This document shows, in pieces, positions 18,388-26,518 of a stretch of 64,000 nt of DNA; position 1 is the first letter of the stretch, and each line of letters opens with the position of its first letter. Source of the stretch: DTGL01 sp038895395 (GTDB lineage Archaea > Iainarchaeota > Iainarchaeia > Iainarchaeales > DTGL01). A program made the translations under genes and the position numbers. Location: positions 1 to 64,000 of the forward strand of contig JAWANJ010000001.1 of NCBI GenBank assembly GCA_038895395.1, written 5' to 3'. The notes beneath the pieces were generated by a model. The model did not search any database and was not told where the DNA came from. It saw only the letters and a program-made list of their open reading frames with translations.

Positions 18388-19452
18388 TTATATATCTCTG
18401 TTTATAGCAAAATCAGCAAATGCTTTAAGCTCTTGCTTGCCATCATTATTTGGAATTTTTTTGTCAATTTTGGCCCAAGCTTTTTTAACTATGGTTCTGG
18501 CTTTATTTATTGAATAATATATAGCACCTGATTTTTTAATCAAAGCTATTGCTCTTAGAATTTTGTCTTTATCCTTTGTGTGCAAGTTTAGTATTTGCTC
18601 AAGCTCTTCAGCTTCTTTTTTAGGTAAATTTTGAAATGCTTTTATTACTAAAAGCGTGCGTTTACCTTCGCTTATGTCTTCGCCTATTTCTTTCCCCCAA
18701 TCTGTGCTTTTTGGAGCAATATTCAAAATATCATCTTGTATCTGAAAGGCAACACCTAGAGCCTCACCAAAATTGCCCAATGCTTCGATTTGGGTTTTTT
18801 TAGCATTGGCAAGCACAGCACCTAACTTTGCAGCAAATCTAGCCAAAACACCAGTCTTGTAAGCACACATTTGAAGATAAGCGGATTCGCTAATAACCTT
18901 GCTTTTACCTTTATGCCACCATATGTCCATTGCCTGTCCAACACTAAGGCGAAGCATTTCTTGGGCATAAATATTGTATATTTTAATAATCTTTTTTTCT
19001 GGTAGATTATATTTGTTGTTATACAGAATTTCAAGCGGTATGAAGTACATGGCGTTGCCAGTGTTAACAGCACAGTCGATGCCGTATATTTTATGCATTG
19101 CTGGCTTTCCACGCCTTAAATCTGCATTATCTTCAACATCATCCACAAGCAAAGTACCTTCATGTACAAACTCAATTAGCGGTGCAAATTTAACTGCAAG
19201 TTCCTCTGGGCCATTAAGAGCTTTGCAAGCAGAAATCATAAGTGCTGGTCGCCAGCGTTTGCCCCCTCTGTTTAGAAATTCCCAAACTTGATCTGTCAGG
19301 CCTTCTTGTATGGTCTTTGTATCATAGCAATATTTTGGTTCACCAAGAGCTCTTTTAACCCAAAACTTTGCACTTTTTGGAAAAACATTTTCAAGTTCTT
19401 TGTCAATTGCTTTTTTCTTTTCAGATATTATATCCATGGCATCTAAAGTCAT
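18388..19452 (-). CDS. idsA: Geranylgeranyl/farnesyl diphosphate synthase
   Basis: Trans-prenyltransferase that elongates allylic diphosphates with IPP to the C15/C20 chains of archaeal lipids. First Asp-rich motif LLVDDVEDNADLRRG near residue 100, then GQAMDIWW and the second motif FQIQDDILN with the following KEIGEDISEGKRTLL. The second motif reads DDxxN instead of DDxxD, a change tolerated in some members. At 354 residues it has normal length. The start is probably ATG 19452, about 25 bases after a TTATTAAATAAA box, i.e. leaderless; a second ATG lies at 19437. It is separate from the mevalonate operon, but its product feeds GGGP synthase at 50.7 kb. Exact chain length is not determined here. 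Confidence 0.93.
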   Translation of the reverse strand: MTLDAMDIISEKKKAIDKELENVFPKSAKFWVKRALGEPKYCYDTKTIQEGLTDQVWEFLNRGGKRWRPALMISACKALNGPEELAVKFAPLIEFVHEGTLLVDDVEDNADLRRGKPAMHKIYGIDCAVNTGNAMYFIPLEILYNNKYNLPEKKIIKIYNIYAQEMLRLSVGQAMDIWWHKGKSKVISESAYLQMCAYKTGVLARFAAKLGAVLANAKKTQIEALGNFGEALGVAFQIQDDILNIAPKSTDWGKEIGEDISEGKRTLLVIKAFQNLPKKEAEELEQILNLHTKDKDKILRAIALIKKSGAIYYSINKARTIVKKAWAKIDKKIPNNDGKQELKAFADFAINRDI

Positions 19453-19506
19453 AAGAATTATAAGCTGGGATTTATTTAATAAGCTTGCTAAGTTTTTACT
19501 AAAAAG

Positions 19507-20925
19507 TCATTGTATTTCAAGACATCTAAAGATTTGTTCATCAAGTTTTTTATCCAGGATTTCTATGAATTCTTGGAGTTTTTCTCGCGGTATTTTTGCT
19601 CCAGCAGCTACTTGATGGCCGCCACCCTCAGCTTTTGTATCAAGTAATTCGCAACATAGCCTCATTAAAAGCCCAAGGTTCAAACCTTTTTTTACAAGTT
19701 CATAGTTTGCTCTTACACTGACTTTAATAAAGCCATCATCCGTTTCAGCAAAAGCAACTATGGGCTTTGTTGGGGATATCACATTGCTTGAGTAAAGCAT
19801 TCCTGCCACAATCCCAATTATAGAATCTTTTATGCGTTTACCTGCGTTAAAATAGTAGAAATTTTTGGCTTCTTGAATGCCTTCCTTTAGCATGAGCTCT
19901 AAACCCTCACGAATGTTTTTTCTGTGTTCAACAAGCATGCTTAAAGCTTGTTTATAGTAATAACCCCTGTCGCCCATGCATATTTCAAATCCAATTTTTG
20001 AAAAGTTGTTCCTGCCACAGGCATTTAGAAGCGTTGCATACTCTTTTGCATCTCTAAGAGGCCCAGAAGACTCTTTGAGTAGTGTGTAAACGTTTCCGAT
20101 GAGACGCGTTATTTTCCATTCAGGAACCTCATTTGAGCGCAAGTAAACTATAAGTGCTGTTGCCAATCTTTGTTTTTCTTCTAGCATAAGGTCTTCATAA
20201 CAGAGCCAGTGATCATTTCTTTTTAACTCAAAACCATTTTCTATTAGAAAGTGTGTTGTGTTTTCTTCGTTGCCTGTAAGTCCTGGAAGTATTGGGTCTA
20301 AGGAATATGCAATAAATTGCACTAAAGGCCTTGTAAATCTTCCATAAAGCCTTATGTCTTTTTTTACTTCTATTAGATTTTTGTTTTCAGCCTCTTTTAG
20401 TATTAAATTATTGAGCCCTTTTAGAGAGCCATCAATATCCTGAATGTCCCCCAAAGAACCAATTATGGCAAGATGTGCTGAGTCCTCAACATTTGAAATT
20501 TTTTTAGCAACCAGGTAAGTAAGGGTTGAGCTACTGGCGTCTGTTGAGCCATTTATGTTAAAGTGCCAACAATTTAGAATATTGTCTGTTTTAGGAGCTT
20601 TTGGCTGATGGTGATCTATCACAACAAAGTTATTGCCAAGGGTTTCTTTTAACTCATCTATGTAGGATGACCCAAAATCTAAAAATACAAAAAATTTGTT
20701 CAATTCTGCGAGCTCTTTAGCAGTGTCTTTGTACATCTGCTTTAGCGCTTTTGAGGAAAAACTTTTGTTTGCATCTTGAAGGGCTTTTGCCATTATTGCC
20801 GCACTTGCTATGCCGTCTGCATCGTAATGGTGAATTATTAGGATGTCATCACTATGAAGTATTTTTTCAGCTACTATAGTTGCATGCAGCTCTAGGTTTT
20901 TTATTTTATCATCTTGGCAAGTCAT
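19507..20925 (-). CDS. RecJ-like DHH-family nuclease (archaeal RecJ/GAN type)
   Basis: DHH phosphoesterase of 472 residues. Motif I IIHHYDADGIASAAIM near 30 to 45, DFGSS near 104, VVIDHHQPK (the DHH motif) near 125, and the DHHA1 signature AEGGGHQVAAGA near 445. Archaeal members act as single-strand 5' exonucleases or as the GINS-associated nuclease/Cdc45-like partner of the replisome. Which of these applies here cannot be told from sequence alone. ATG 20925 follows an AATAATAAAA box by about 25 bases with no ribosome site. Divergent from the coiled-coil/coaE/coaD operon. Confidence 0.92.
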   Translation of the reverse strand: MTCQDDKIKNLELHATIVAEKILHSDDILIIHHYDADGIASAAIMAKALQDANKSFSSKALKQMYKDTAKELAELNKFFVFLDFGSSYIDELKETLGNNFVVIDHHQPKAPKTDNILNCWHFNINGSTDASSSTLTYLVAKKISNVEDSAHLAIIGSLGDIQDIDGSLKGLNNLILKEAENKNLIEVKKDIRLYGRFTRPLVQFIAYSLDPILPGLTGNEENTTHFLIENGFELKRNDHWLCYEDLMLEEKQRLATALIVYLRSNEVPEWKITRLIGNVYTLLKESSGPLRDAKEYATLLNACGRNNFSKIGFEICMGDRGYYYKQALSMLVEHRKNIREGLELMLKEGIQEAKNFYYFNAGKRIKDSIIGIVAGMLYSSNVISPTKPIVAFAETDDGFIKVSVRANYELVKKGLNLGLLMRLCCELLDTKAEGGGHQVAAGAKIPREKLQEFIEILDKKLDEQIFRCLEIQ

Positions 20926-21041
20926 TACTAATATGTGCTTTTATTATTGTTTAAAACTTAATCTTGGTGCTTTTCCCTTAAAAGCCGGAAATAGTTTAGG
21001 TTGGGGTTAAATATATTTTACCTTTGTTGAAAAGTTTTTTT

Positions 21042-22340
21042 ATGAGTCTTTTCAAAAAGTTTCTCAAGATTTTCTTTAGAGCACGGAGAGAAAAAACTTT
21101 AAAGATGAGCGTCGAAAATGCAAAAAAAAGGTTGAGTGATTTAAGAAACAGAAATCGTGCACTCAAAGAAGAAATACCACGCTTATTTTCAGAAATAAGG
21201 GAAGAACTTGCAGAGCTAAGAAAACTCGTCGGTGAGCTTGAATTTGAGTCTCCAGAGATGGAAAACGTGCACTTTAAGAAGGTTGTACAGACTAGCAAAA
21301 AAGATTTTGTGAGAAAGGCTTTGATGCTTTTAGATAAGCTTGAACCACCGCTTAAAATAAATGTGACCTCTGTAAAGAGATACTATGAAAATGCTAATAA
21401 AGAGATTGAGAGGAGTATTTTCAGCAGCAGAAAAAACATAAGTTATGCTTCTGTAGGGCTTCCAAAACATATGAGGGCTATTGGGCAAAACTTTGACTCA
21501 ATTTCTAAAAGACTTCAAACACTTGGAAGCGTAATCTCAGAAAATAAAGATATTTTTTCTGAAGTTGTTGACATCAAGATTTCTGATTTAGAAAAGGTTG
21601 ATGGAAAAATAAAAGAGCTCAACAATGAACTAAAAGAATTGGATGCAAAAATCGCCCCCATAGAAGCTGAGCTACAAATGCTAAATAGAGAGATTTCATT
21701 ACTGATGGAATCAAAAGAAGCAAAAACAGCTTTTGCACTTATTGATGAGAAAAAAAATTTAGAAGAAAAAAAAGCAAAAATCAAAGACGGGGTTGTTTCT
21801 GAGCTAACTTCACTTAGAAGAATGCTGAAGAAGTTTGAAAATTTATGCAAAAAAGGTGGTTATGAGCTAAGCCATGATGTTTTGTCAAATCTTGAAAAGA
21901 TGATTCGAAACAGTGAGCTTTTGTTAAAGGCAGATCCCAAGGGCGAAAGCATTAAGCAAGTGCTAAAAGAGCTTAAACACAGCATAGAAACAAGGGCTTT
22001 ACCAGTTAAAGAAGAGGAAGTTGAAATTTATCTAAAAAGGGTCGATAACCTATTGGCTAAAGATTTTTTCAGCGATTTCTTTTGGCCTTTAAATGAGATT
22101 GACGCGAGGATTATACAAATTGATAAGGAACTTAAAGATAATACGACAAGCACAAAAATTGCTGATATTAAGCAAGAGATCTCAAGGTTAGAGCGTGAGA
22201 TAAGCTCTTTGAAGCTCAGCAGAGAGAAGATTTATAAAAGCATGGATCTTTTGAATGAAGAACTTAAGAGAAAGGCTGAAGAGCTTTCCGTAGTGCTTTC
22301 AGAGATTTTTTGTCAAAAAGTTTTAGTAGAGGTGCACTGA
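21042..22340 (+). CDS. Long coiled-coil protein of unknown function
   Basis: Protein of 432 residues that is almost entirely predicted helix and coiled coil, rich in Lys, Glu and Leu heptads, e.g. around residues 20 to 70, 170 to 260 and 360 to 420. The N-terminus (MSLFKKFLKIFFRARREK) is basic and amphipathic and could touch membrane or nucleic acid. No head domain, ATP loop or zinc site is seen, so it is not an SMC or Rad50. TTG 21024 is in frame, but a TATA-like box at about 21009-21020 fits leaderless ATG 21042. The stop overlaps the coaE start (TGATG), so the two are co-translated. No function is assigned. Confidence 0.8.
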   Translation: MSLFKKFLKIFFRARREKTLKMSVENAKKRLSDLRNRNRALKEEIPRLFSEIREELAELRKLVGELEFESPEMENVHFKKVVQTSKKDFVRKALMLLDKLEPPLKINVTSVKRYYENANKEIERSIFSSRKNISYASVGLPKHMRAIGQNFDSISKRLQTLGSVISENKDIFSEVVDIKISDLEKVDGKIKELNNELKELDAKIAPIEAELQMLNREISLLMESKEAKTAFALIDEKKNLEEKKAKIKDGVVSELTSLRRMLKKFENLCKKGGYELSHDVLSNLEKMIRNSELLLKADPKGESIKQVLKELKHSIETRALPVKEEEVEIYLKRVDNLLAKDFFSDFFWPLNEIDARIIQIDKELKDNTTSTKIADIKQEISRLEREISSLKLSREKIYKSMDLLNEELKRKAEELSVVLSEIFCQKVLVEVH

Positions 22341-22894
22341 TGGTTTTGGTCGCAATAACAGGAAACATTGCCTGTGGCAAAAGCACATTATTAAATGAGT
22401 TTAGAAAATTAGGAGAAAAATGCATAGATTGTGATGAGATAAGCCGTGAAGTTTATAAGCTAAAAACTGTAAAAAAGATGTTGGTAAAAACTTTTGGTAC
22501 TTGTGACAGAAAAAAGATTGCAAAAATTGTTTTCAGAGATCACAAAGCAAGAAAAAAATTGGAAGCCATAATTCACCCATTTATTTTAAGAAGGTTAAAA
22601 AGGTTTATAGATTCGAGAAGTGAAGACAGGTTTTTTATTGAAGTTCCATTATTGTATGAATGCTCACTTGAAAAGTTTTTTGACTATGTGGTTGTTGTGA
22701 AGGCCCCAAAGAAGATACAATTAAAAAGAATTGTCAGCCGTGGGTTAACTGAAGAAGAAGCTTTATTGAGAATCAAAACACAGTTTCCTCTAAGCAAAAA
22801 GATAAAGATGGCTGACTTTGTTGTTGATGGCACTAAAAACAAAAGTCAATTAAAACAGATTGCAAAAGATATTATTGAGAGGGTGAAAACTTGA
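22340..22894 (+). CDS. coaE: Dephospho-CoA kinase, bacterial CoaE type
   Basis: Phosphorylates dephospho-CoA at the 3'-OH, the last step of CoA synthesis. The 184-residue protein begins MVLVAITGNIACGKST (P-loop), followed by CIDCDEISREVYK and IIHPFILRRLKRF, all typical of the bacterial CoaE family. The known archaeal enzyme is an unrelated GTP-dependent kinase, so this is an unusual choice for an archaeon. GAGGTG precedes the ATG, which overlaps the stop of the coiled-coil gene; the stop overlaps the TTG of coaD. Transfer from bacteria is the likely origin. Confidence 0.92.
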   Translation: MVLVAITGNIACGKSTLLNEFRKLGEKCIDCDEISREVYKLKTVKKMLVKTFGTCDRKKIAKIVFRDHKARKKLEAIIHPFILRRLKRFIDSRSEDRFFIEVPLLYECSLEKFFDYVVVVKAPKKIQLKRIVSRGLTEEEALLRIKTQFPLSKKIKMADFVVDGTKNKSQLKQIAKDIIERVKT

Positions 22895-23394
22895 AAAACC
22901 AAAGCACAAACCCCAAGGTTGCCGTATATCCTGGAACATTTGATCCTATAACTTATGGTCATATTGATGTAATCGAGCGCGCCAGCAAAATTTTTGATAA
23001 GGTTATTGTTGCTGTAACAAACAATCCTCGGAAACAACCTTTGTTTACAGTAGAAGAGAGGGTTACTCTAGCAAAAGAAGCGTTAAAACACATACCAAAC
23101 ATCGAAGTTGATAGTTTCGAAGGTTTGCTTGTGAACTATATGAAAAGCAAAAAAGCAAAGACCGTTTTGCGCGGCCTACGTGAAATGAGTGATTTTAGCT
23201 ATGAGTTTCAGCAGGCGATAATTAATAGAAAACTCTACGAAGAGATTGACACTGTTTTTATTATGACGAGTCCAAAGTATTTTTACATCAATTCTAGTGT
23301 TGTTAAAGAGCTGGCCTCGTTAGGTGCATGCATCAAAGAGCTTGTACCACCAGTTGTTGAAAAAAAGATTTTTGAGAAATTCAAGAAATCTTAG
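22891..23394 (+). CDS. coaD: Phosphopantetheine adenylyltransferase, bacterial CoaD type
   Basis: Adenylates 4'-phosphopantetheine to dephospho-CoA. The 167-residue protein closely follows bacterial CoaD: AVYPGTFDPITYGHIDVIERA (T/HxGH nucleotidyltransferase motif, quoted in part), RKQPLFTVEERV, TVLRGLREMSDFSYEFQQA and INSSVVKELASLG. Archaea normally use a distinct COG1019 enzyme. The TTG start overlaps the coaE stop (TTGA) and follows GAGGGTGA. The order coiled-coil, coaE, coaD is a compact operon, and its 3' end overlaps a convergent gene by 14 bases. Confidence 0.95.
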   Translation: MKNQSTNPKVAVYPGTFDPITYGHIDVIERASKIFDKVIVAVTNNPRKQPLFTVEERVTLAKEALKHIPNIEVDSFEGLLVNYMKSKKAKTVLRGLREMSDFSYEFQQAIINRKLYEEIDTVFIMTSPKYFYINSSVVKELASLGACIKELVPPVVEKKIFEKFKKS

Positions 23395-24226
23395 CATGTT
23401 TTGTGCCTTTTAACAGGTTATCTTTGTATTTTCTGAATTCGAGAATAATATCAATTGCGCGCTCTCTTTCTCTTTCTTTGTTTAAATATCTTTTTTCACG
23501 ATCAGCAAGCATCAGAAGATGTTTCATTTTTTTCTCTATTTGATATGGTTCCAGAAGTGGTTTTTCAGATTTTTTAATGTTAGATTTAAGCTCTTGTTCA
23601 GTTATGTTATATTTTACCAGGATTTCCTTTTCTATTGCTTCTAGTTGCTCAACTTTTATCTTTTCAAATATGTTACAAAGAGCAATGCTTTGCACGCCTT
23701 TAAAGGGGATTGTTCTTTTGTGCATTGCACTAACAAAAGAAGGCACCTTTTTAAACAATGCTAAGTTGTCCTGTGTTTCCAAGAGTAATTTTTGAAGTTT
23801 GTCTGTACTTAGCTGCAAATATAGGAGCCTTGTTTTTATTGGCTCTATCATGTGTTTGTATTCTCGAATTGTTAAGGACCTCTTCAGGAAATCATGTTTT
23901 AGGGTGGTCTCTATTGACTTTAAGAATTGCATTTCTGATTTATTTTTGTTTATAAGTGTATGGCACACTTTGGCGAGGTTTTCGAAGCCTATCTGCTCCG
24001 TTTTATTCTTTAGAACATCCTTTTTTAGTTTATTGATTTCCTTTATCACATGCTTTTCAATATCCGTGCTAGGAATTTTACTTAGCAAAAAAGCGTCAAT
24101 CTCTTTTAGTCGCTGCTGCCTTATACGTTTTAGGGCTTTCTTTAGGTTGTCTTTGTTTGTAAACGCTGTTACAGTCATATATCTAGTAACCTTCTTTTCT
24201 TTAAAAAAATATGTTTTGTTTTTCAA
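23381..24226 (-). CDS. Helical/coiled-coil protein of unknown function
   Basis: Protein of 281 residues, strongly basic (Lys-rich) and nearly all helix, with heptad-like stretches around 25 to 130 and 215 to 270. No recognised domain, membrane segment or zinc site. Its 3' end overlaps coaD by 14 bases on the opposite strand, and it is divergent from the transglutaminase-fold gene. Start at ATG 24226; an ATG 16 codons later (MTVTAFTNKDN) is a plausible alternative that would trim a Lys-rich stretch. Length without stops and normal composition support coding; no role is assigned. Confidence 0.68.
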   Translation of the reverse strand: MKNKTYFFKEKKVTRYMTVTAFTNKDNLKKALKRIRQQRLKEIDAFLLSKIPSTDIEKHVIKEINKLKKDVLKNKTEQIGFENLAKVCHTLINKNKSEMQFLKSIETTLKHDFLKRSLTIREYKHMIEPIKTRLLYLQLSTDKLQKLLLETQDNLALFKKVPSFVSAMHKRTIPFKGVQSIALCNIFEKIKVEQLEAIEKEILVKYNITEQELKSNIKKSEKPLLEPYQIEKKMKHLLMLADREKRYLNKERERERAIDIILEFRKYKDNLLKGTKHAKIS

Positions 24227-24315
24227 TGTTTGGTTAAGTCGATTTTTTACAAAAACACAGCAGATACGTGAAAAGCATAATGGTTTTAAGTAGTTTCATT
24301 CATAATTATGTATAT

Positions 24316-25032
24316 ATGGAAAGTGAATGTAAAAACTGTGCAGAACTAAAGCTTAAGATTGCAAAACTTCAAAAAGAATTGAAAGAGAAAGAAAGGGTGA
24401 TAAGCGATTTAAAATCAAAGGTTGGATCGGCGAGCCTTTTTGAGTTTTCTGAAAAAGGATTGAGGCTGCAGCTTTATAGGCTTCTTCTAAAAAAATATGC
24501 CTCGATAATAAATGAAAGGGAAAAGAAAACAGTGGGAGAAATAAAGGGCCTTATAAACAAAGATGACCTTACAGTACAAACATTAGCAGAACAATTCAAA
24601 AAGGATGGCTATAGTTATGAAAAGGATTTTTTGAGTGCAGCAAAAAAGGCCTTTGAGTTTATTAAGAAGGAGGTAAAGTATGTAAGTCTAGACATCGACC
24701 TAAATTTTTGGCTCACACCAAATGAAATTTTGACTGGAAAGGTCGCAGATGATGAAGACCTAGCTGTTTTTCTTTGTTCTATCCTTTATGCCTTAGGAAA
24801 CGAAAACGCAAGCGTCACAATAGCAGAACTTGAAGATTTAAGGACTCACGCTTTTGTTATGTTTGATTACAAGGGCAAAACATATTTTTTGGACCCTACA
24901 CAGGATCACGAGTTTGAACAGTACTCGGGCGATATCTTTGAGCTCTTCCAAAAGTTCTCCTTTGATGGTTTTAAGATAAGACGTCTTCTATACAAGTTTA
25001 ACCACTTTGAGTATCGACAATTTATTGAGTAG
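24316..25032 (+). CDS. Transglutaminase-fold protein, probably inactive
   Basis: Protein of 238 residues. The N-terminal 45 residues form a short coiled coil (CAELKLKIAKLQKELKEKER). The C-terminal half matches the archaeal/bacterial transglutaminase-like fold: TPNEILTGKVADDEDLAVFLC around 150, RTHAFVMFDY around 190 and LDPTQDHEF around 205, giving the His and Asp of the triad. Where active members have GDCEDxA, this protein has ADDEDLA, so the nucleophilic Cys is replaced by Asp. A Cys seven residues later (FLCS) is unlikely to substitute. A peptide-binding or structural role is possible. ATG 24316 lies about 27 bases after a TTTTAAG box; GTG 24268 is an alternative start. Confidence 0.8.
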   Translation: MESECKNCAELKLKIAKLQKELKEKERVISDLKSKVGSASLFEFSEKGLRLQLYRLLLKKYASIINEREKKTVGEIKGLINKDDLTVQTLAEQFKKDGYSYEKDFLSAAKKAFEFIKKEVKYVSLDIDLNFWLTPNEILTGKVADDEDLAVFLCSILYALGNENASVTIAELEDLRTHAFVMFDYKGKTYFLDPTQDHEFEQYSGDIFELFQKFSFDGFKIRRLLYKFNHFEYRQFIE

Positions 25033-25065
25033 ATTATTTATTACTTTTCAAGAGTTTTCTGTAGT

Positions 25066-25494
25066 ATGAACAAAGAAAAAAGCGCAGGTGCAGTTGTTTT
25101 TTATGGTTTTGACCCTAGATTGTATTTGCTTTTGCATTACTCGAAAGGACATTGGGACTTTCCAAAAGGGCATGTTGAAAAAAATGAAAGCGACCTTGAG
25201 GCAATGCTTCGAGAGCTAAAAGAAGAAACAGGCATAAGTGACGTAGTTGTAATTCCAGGGTTTCGAGAAACTATATCGTATTTTTTTTCAGAAAATGGAA
25301 GAAAGGTCAGCAAAACAGTTACTTTGTTTCTTGTCAAGAGTAAAACACAAAACGTGGTTTTATCTAGCGAGCATGTTGGTTACGCTTGGCTTCCTTATGA
25401 AGAAGCTTTAAAGAAAATAACTTTTAAGAATGCTGCAGAAGTATTAAAAAAAGCCAACGATTTTTTGAAACAGAAACGCCTTTTTGAGACTTAA
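25066..25494 (+). CDS. Nudix hydrolase, Ap4A hydrolase-like
   Basis: Nudix protein of 142 residues with a perfect Nudix box, GHVEKNESDLEAMLRELKEE followed by TGI (residues 36 to 58). The start SAGAVVFYGFDPRLYLLLHY and the HWDFPKGHVE segment are typical of the asymmetric diadenosine tetraphosphatase (NUDT2-like) subfamily, which cleaves Ap4A to ATP and AMP. Substrate is inferred from subfamily resemblance only. It is followed within 50 bases by galT, though that gene appears to have its own TATA-like box. Confidence 0.88.
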   Translation: MNKEKSAGAVVFYGFDPRLYLLLHYSKGHWDFPKGHVEKNESDLEAMLRELKEETGISDVVVIPGFRETISYFFSENGRKVSKTVTLFLVKSKTQNVVLSSEHVGYAWLPYEEALKKITFKNAAEVLKKANDFLKQKRLFET

Positions 25495-25540
25495 AATTTA
25501 TTGTTCCTATTTTAAAATTTTTCCATGGTTGCTATATTTC

Positions 25541-26518
25541 ATGCATGAGTATAGGAAAGATTACTTAACCGATGAATGGGTCATAATAGCTACTTCAAGA
25601 ATGCAAAGACCTCACCACTTAAAAACAGTAGTAAAGAGAACTCCAAAAAGCAAGTGTCCTTTTTGTCCAGAGCACGAATCTTGGACACCACAGGAAATAA
25701 AACGTTATCCGGAAGGTTCAAAAAAATGGAGAAAAAGGGTGGTACCAAACAAATTCCCAGCAGTGGTTAATAAAGGGAATATAAACTATGTTAAAGAAAA
25801 TTTTTTGGAAAGAATGACTGCTTTTGGCGTACATGAGGTTATTATAGAAACACCGGATCACACGAAAGATTTGTGTGATTTGAGCGAGGATGAAATTGCG
25901 GAGTTATTTTTTGTTTATAAGGAATGTTTCGAAAGAGTAGCAAAGGATAAGAGAATTTCAGAGGTTGTTATTTTTAAAAACCAAGGCGCAAATGCCGGGG
26001 CAAGTCTTTCTCACGCACATTCACAGATAATTGCAACAAACAGGATATCAGAACGCTTTGGCTCAAAGCTTAAGGCATTTGTGAAATACAAGCAAAAGCA
26101 CAAGTTTTGCCCATATTGTAAGATTATAGAAATTGAAGAAAAATCAAAACGTGCTGTTTATTCTGGCAAGAATGTTGTTGCTTTTACACCTTTTGCATCA
26201 AGAGCCGCGTATGAGCTTTGGCTTTTCCCGAGAAAGCACACCCCAAATATTTTGAACCTAGACATTGAAACTATGAAAGAATTTGCTGCAGTGCTTAAGA
26301 GGGTTTTGATTTCTTTAAGAAAAATAAACGCTGACTTTAATTATTTTATCCATATGCCATGCAAGGGCGACTTTCATATGCACATGTGCATATTGCCCAG
26401 AGTTATTCAACGTGCAGGTTATGAAGAAGCAACTGAGTGCGTAATAAATGTCGTTTCTCCAGAAGACGCTGCTGCTTTATATAGAAAAAATATTAAAGAC
26501 CTAAAATGCCAGAAGTAA
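25541..26518 (+). CDS. galT: Galactose-1-phosphate uridylyltransferase (GalT family)
   Basis: Nucleotide-sugar transferase exchanging UMP (or another NMP) between hexose-1-phosphates. The HIT-superfamily active site is seen as NQGANAGASLSHAHSQIIA near residue 150 to 168, with the covalent His in HAHSQ. Zinc Cys pairs CPFC near 45 and CPYC near 190 are present. A longer in-frame start exists upstream, but a TTTTAAAATTT box at about 25511-25521 places a leaderless start at ATG 25541 (325 residues, MHEYRKDYLTDEWVI, typical for the family). Its stop overlaps the following phosphohexomutase by 13 bases, so both likely work in sugar-nucleotide supply. It could also be an ADP-glucose or related phosphorylase of the GalT family. 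Confidence 0.92.
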   Translation: MHEYRKDYLTDEWVIIATSRMQRPHHLKTVVKRTPKSKCPFCPEHESWTPQEIKRYPEGSKKWRKRVVPNKFPAVVNKGNINYVKENFLERMTAFGVHEVIIETPDHTKDLCDLSEDEIAELFFVYKECFERVAKDKRISEVVIFKNQGANAGASLSHAHSQIIATNRISERFGSKLKAFVKYKQKHKFCPYCKIIEIEEKSKRAVYSGKNVVAFTPFASRAAYELWLFPRKHTPNILNLDIETMKEFAAVLKRVLISLRKINADFNYFIHMPCKGDFHMHMCILPRVIQRAGYEEATECVINVVSPEDAAALYRKNIKDLKCQK

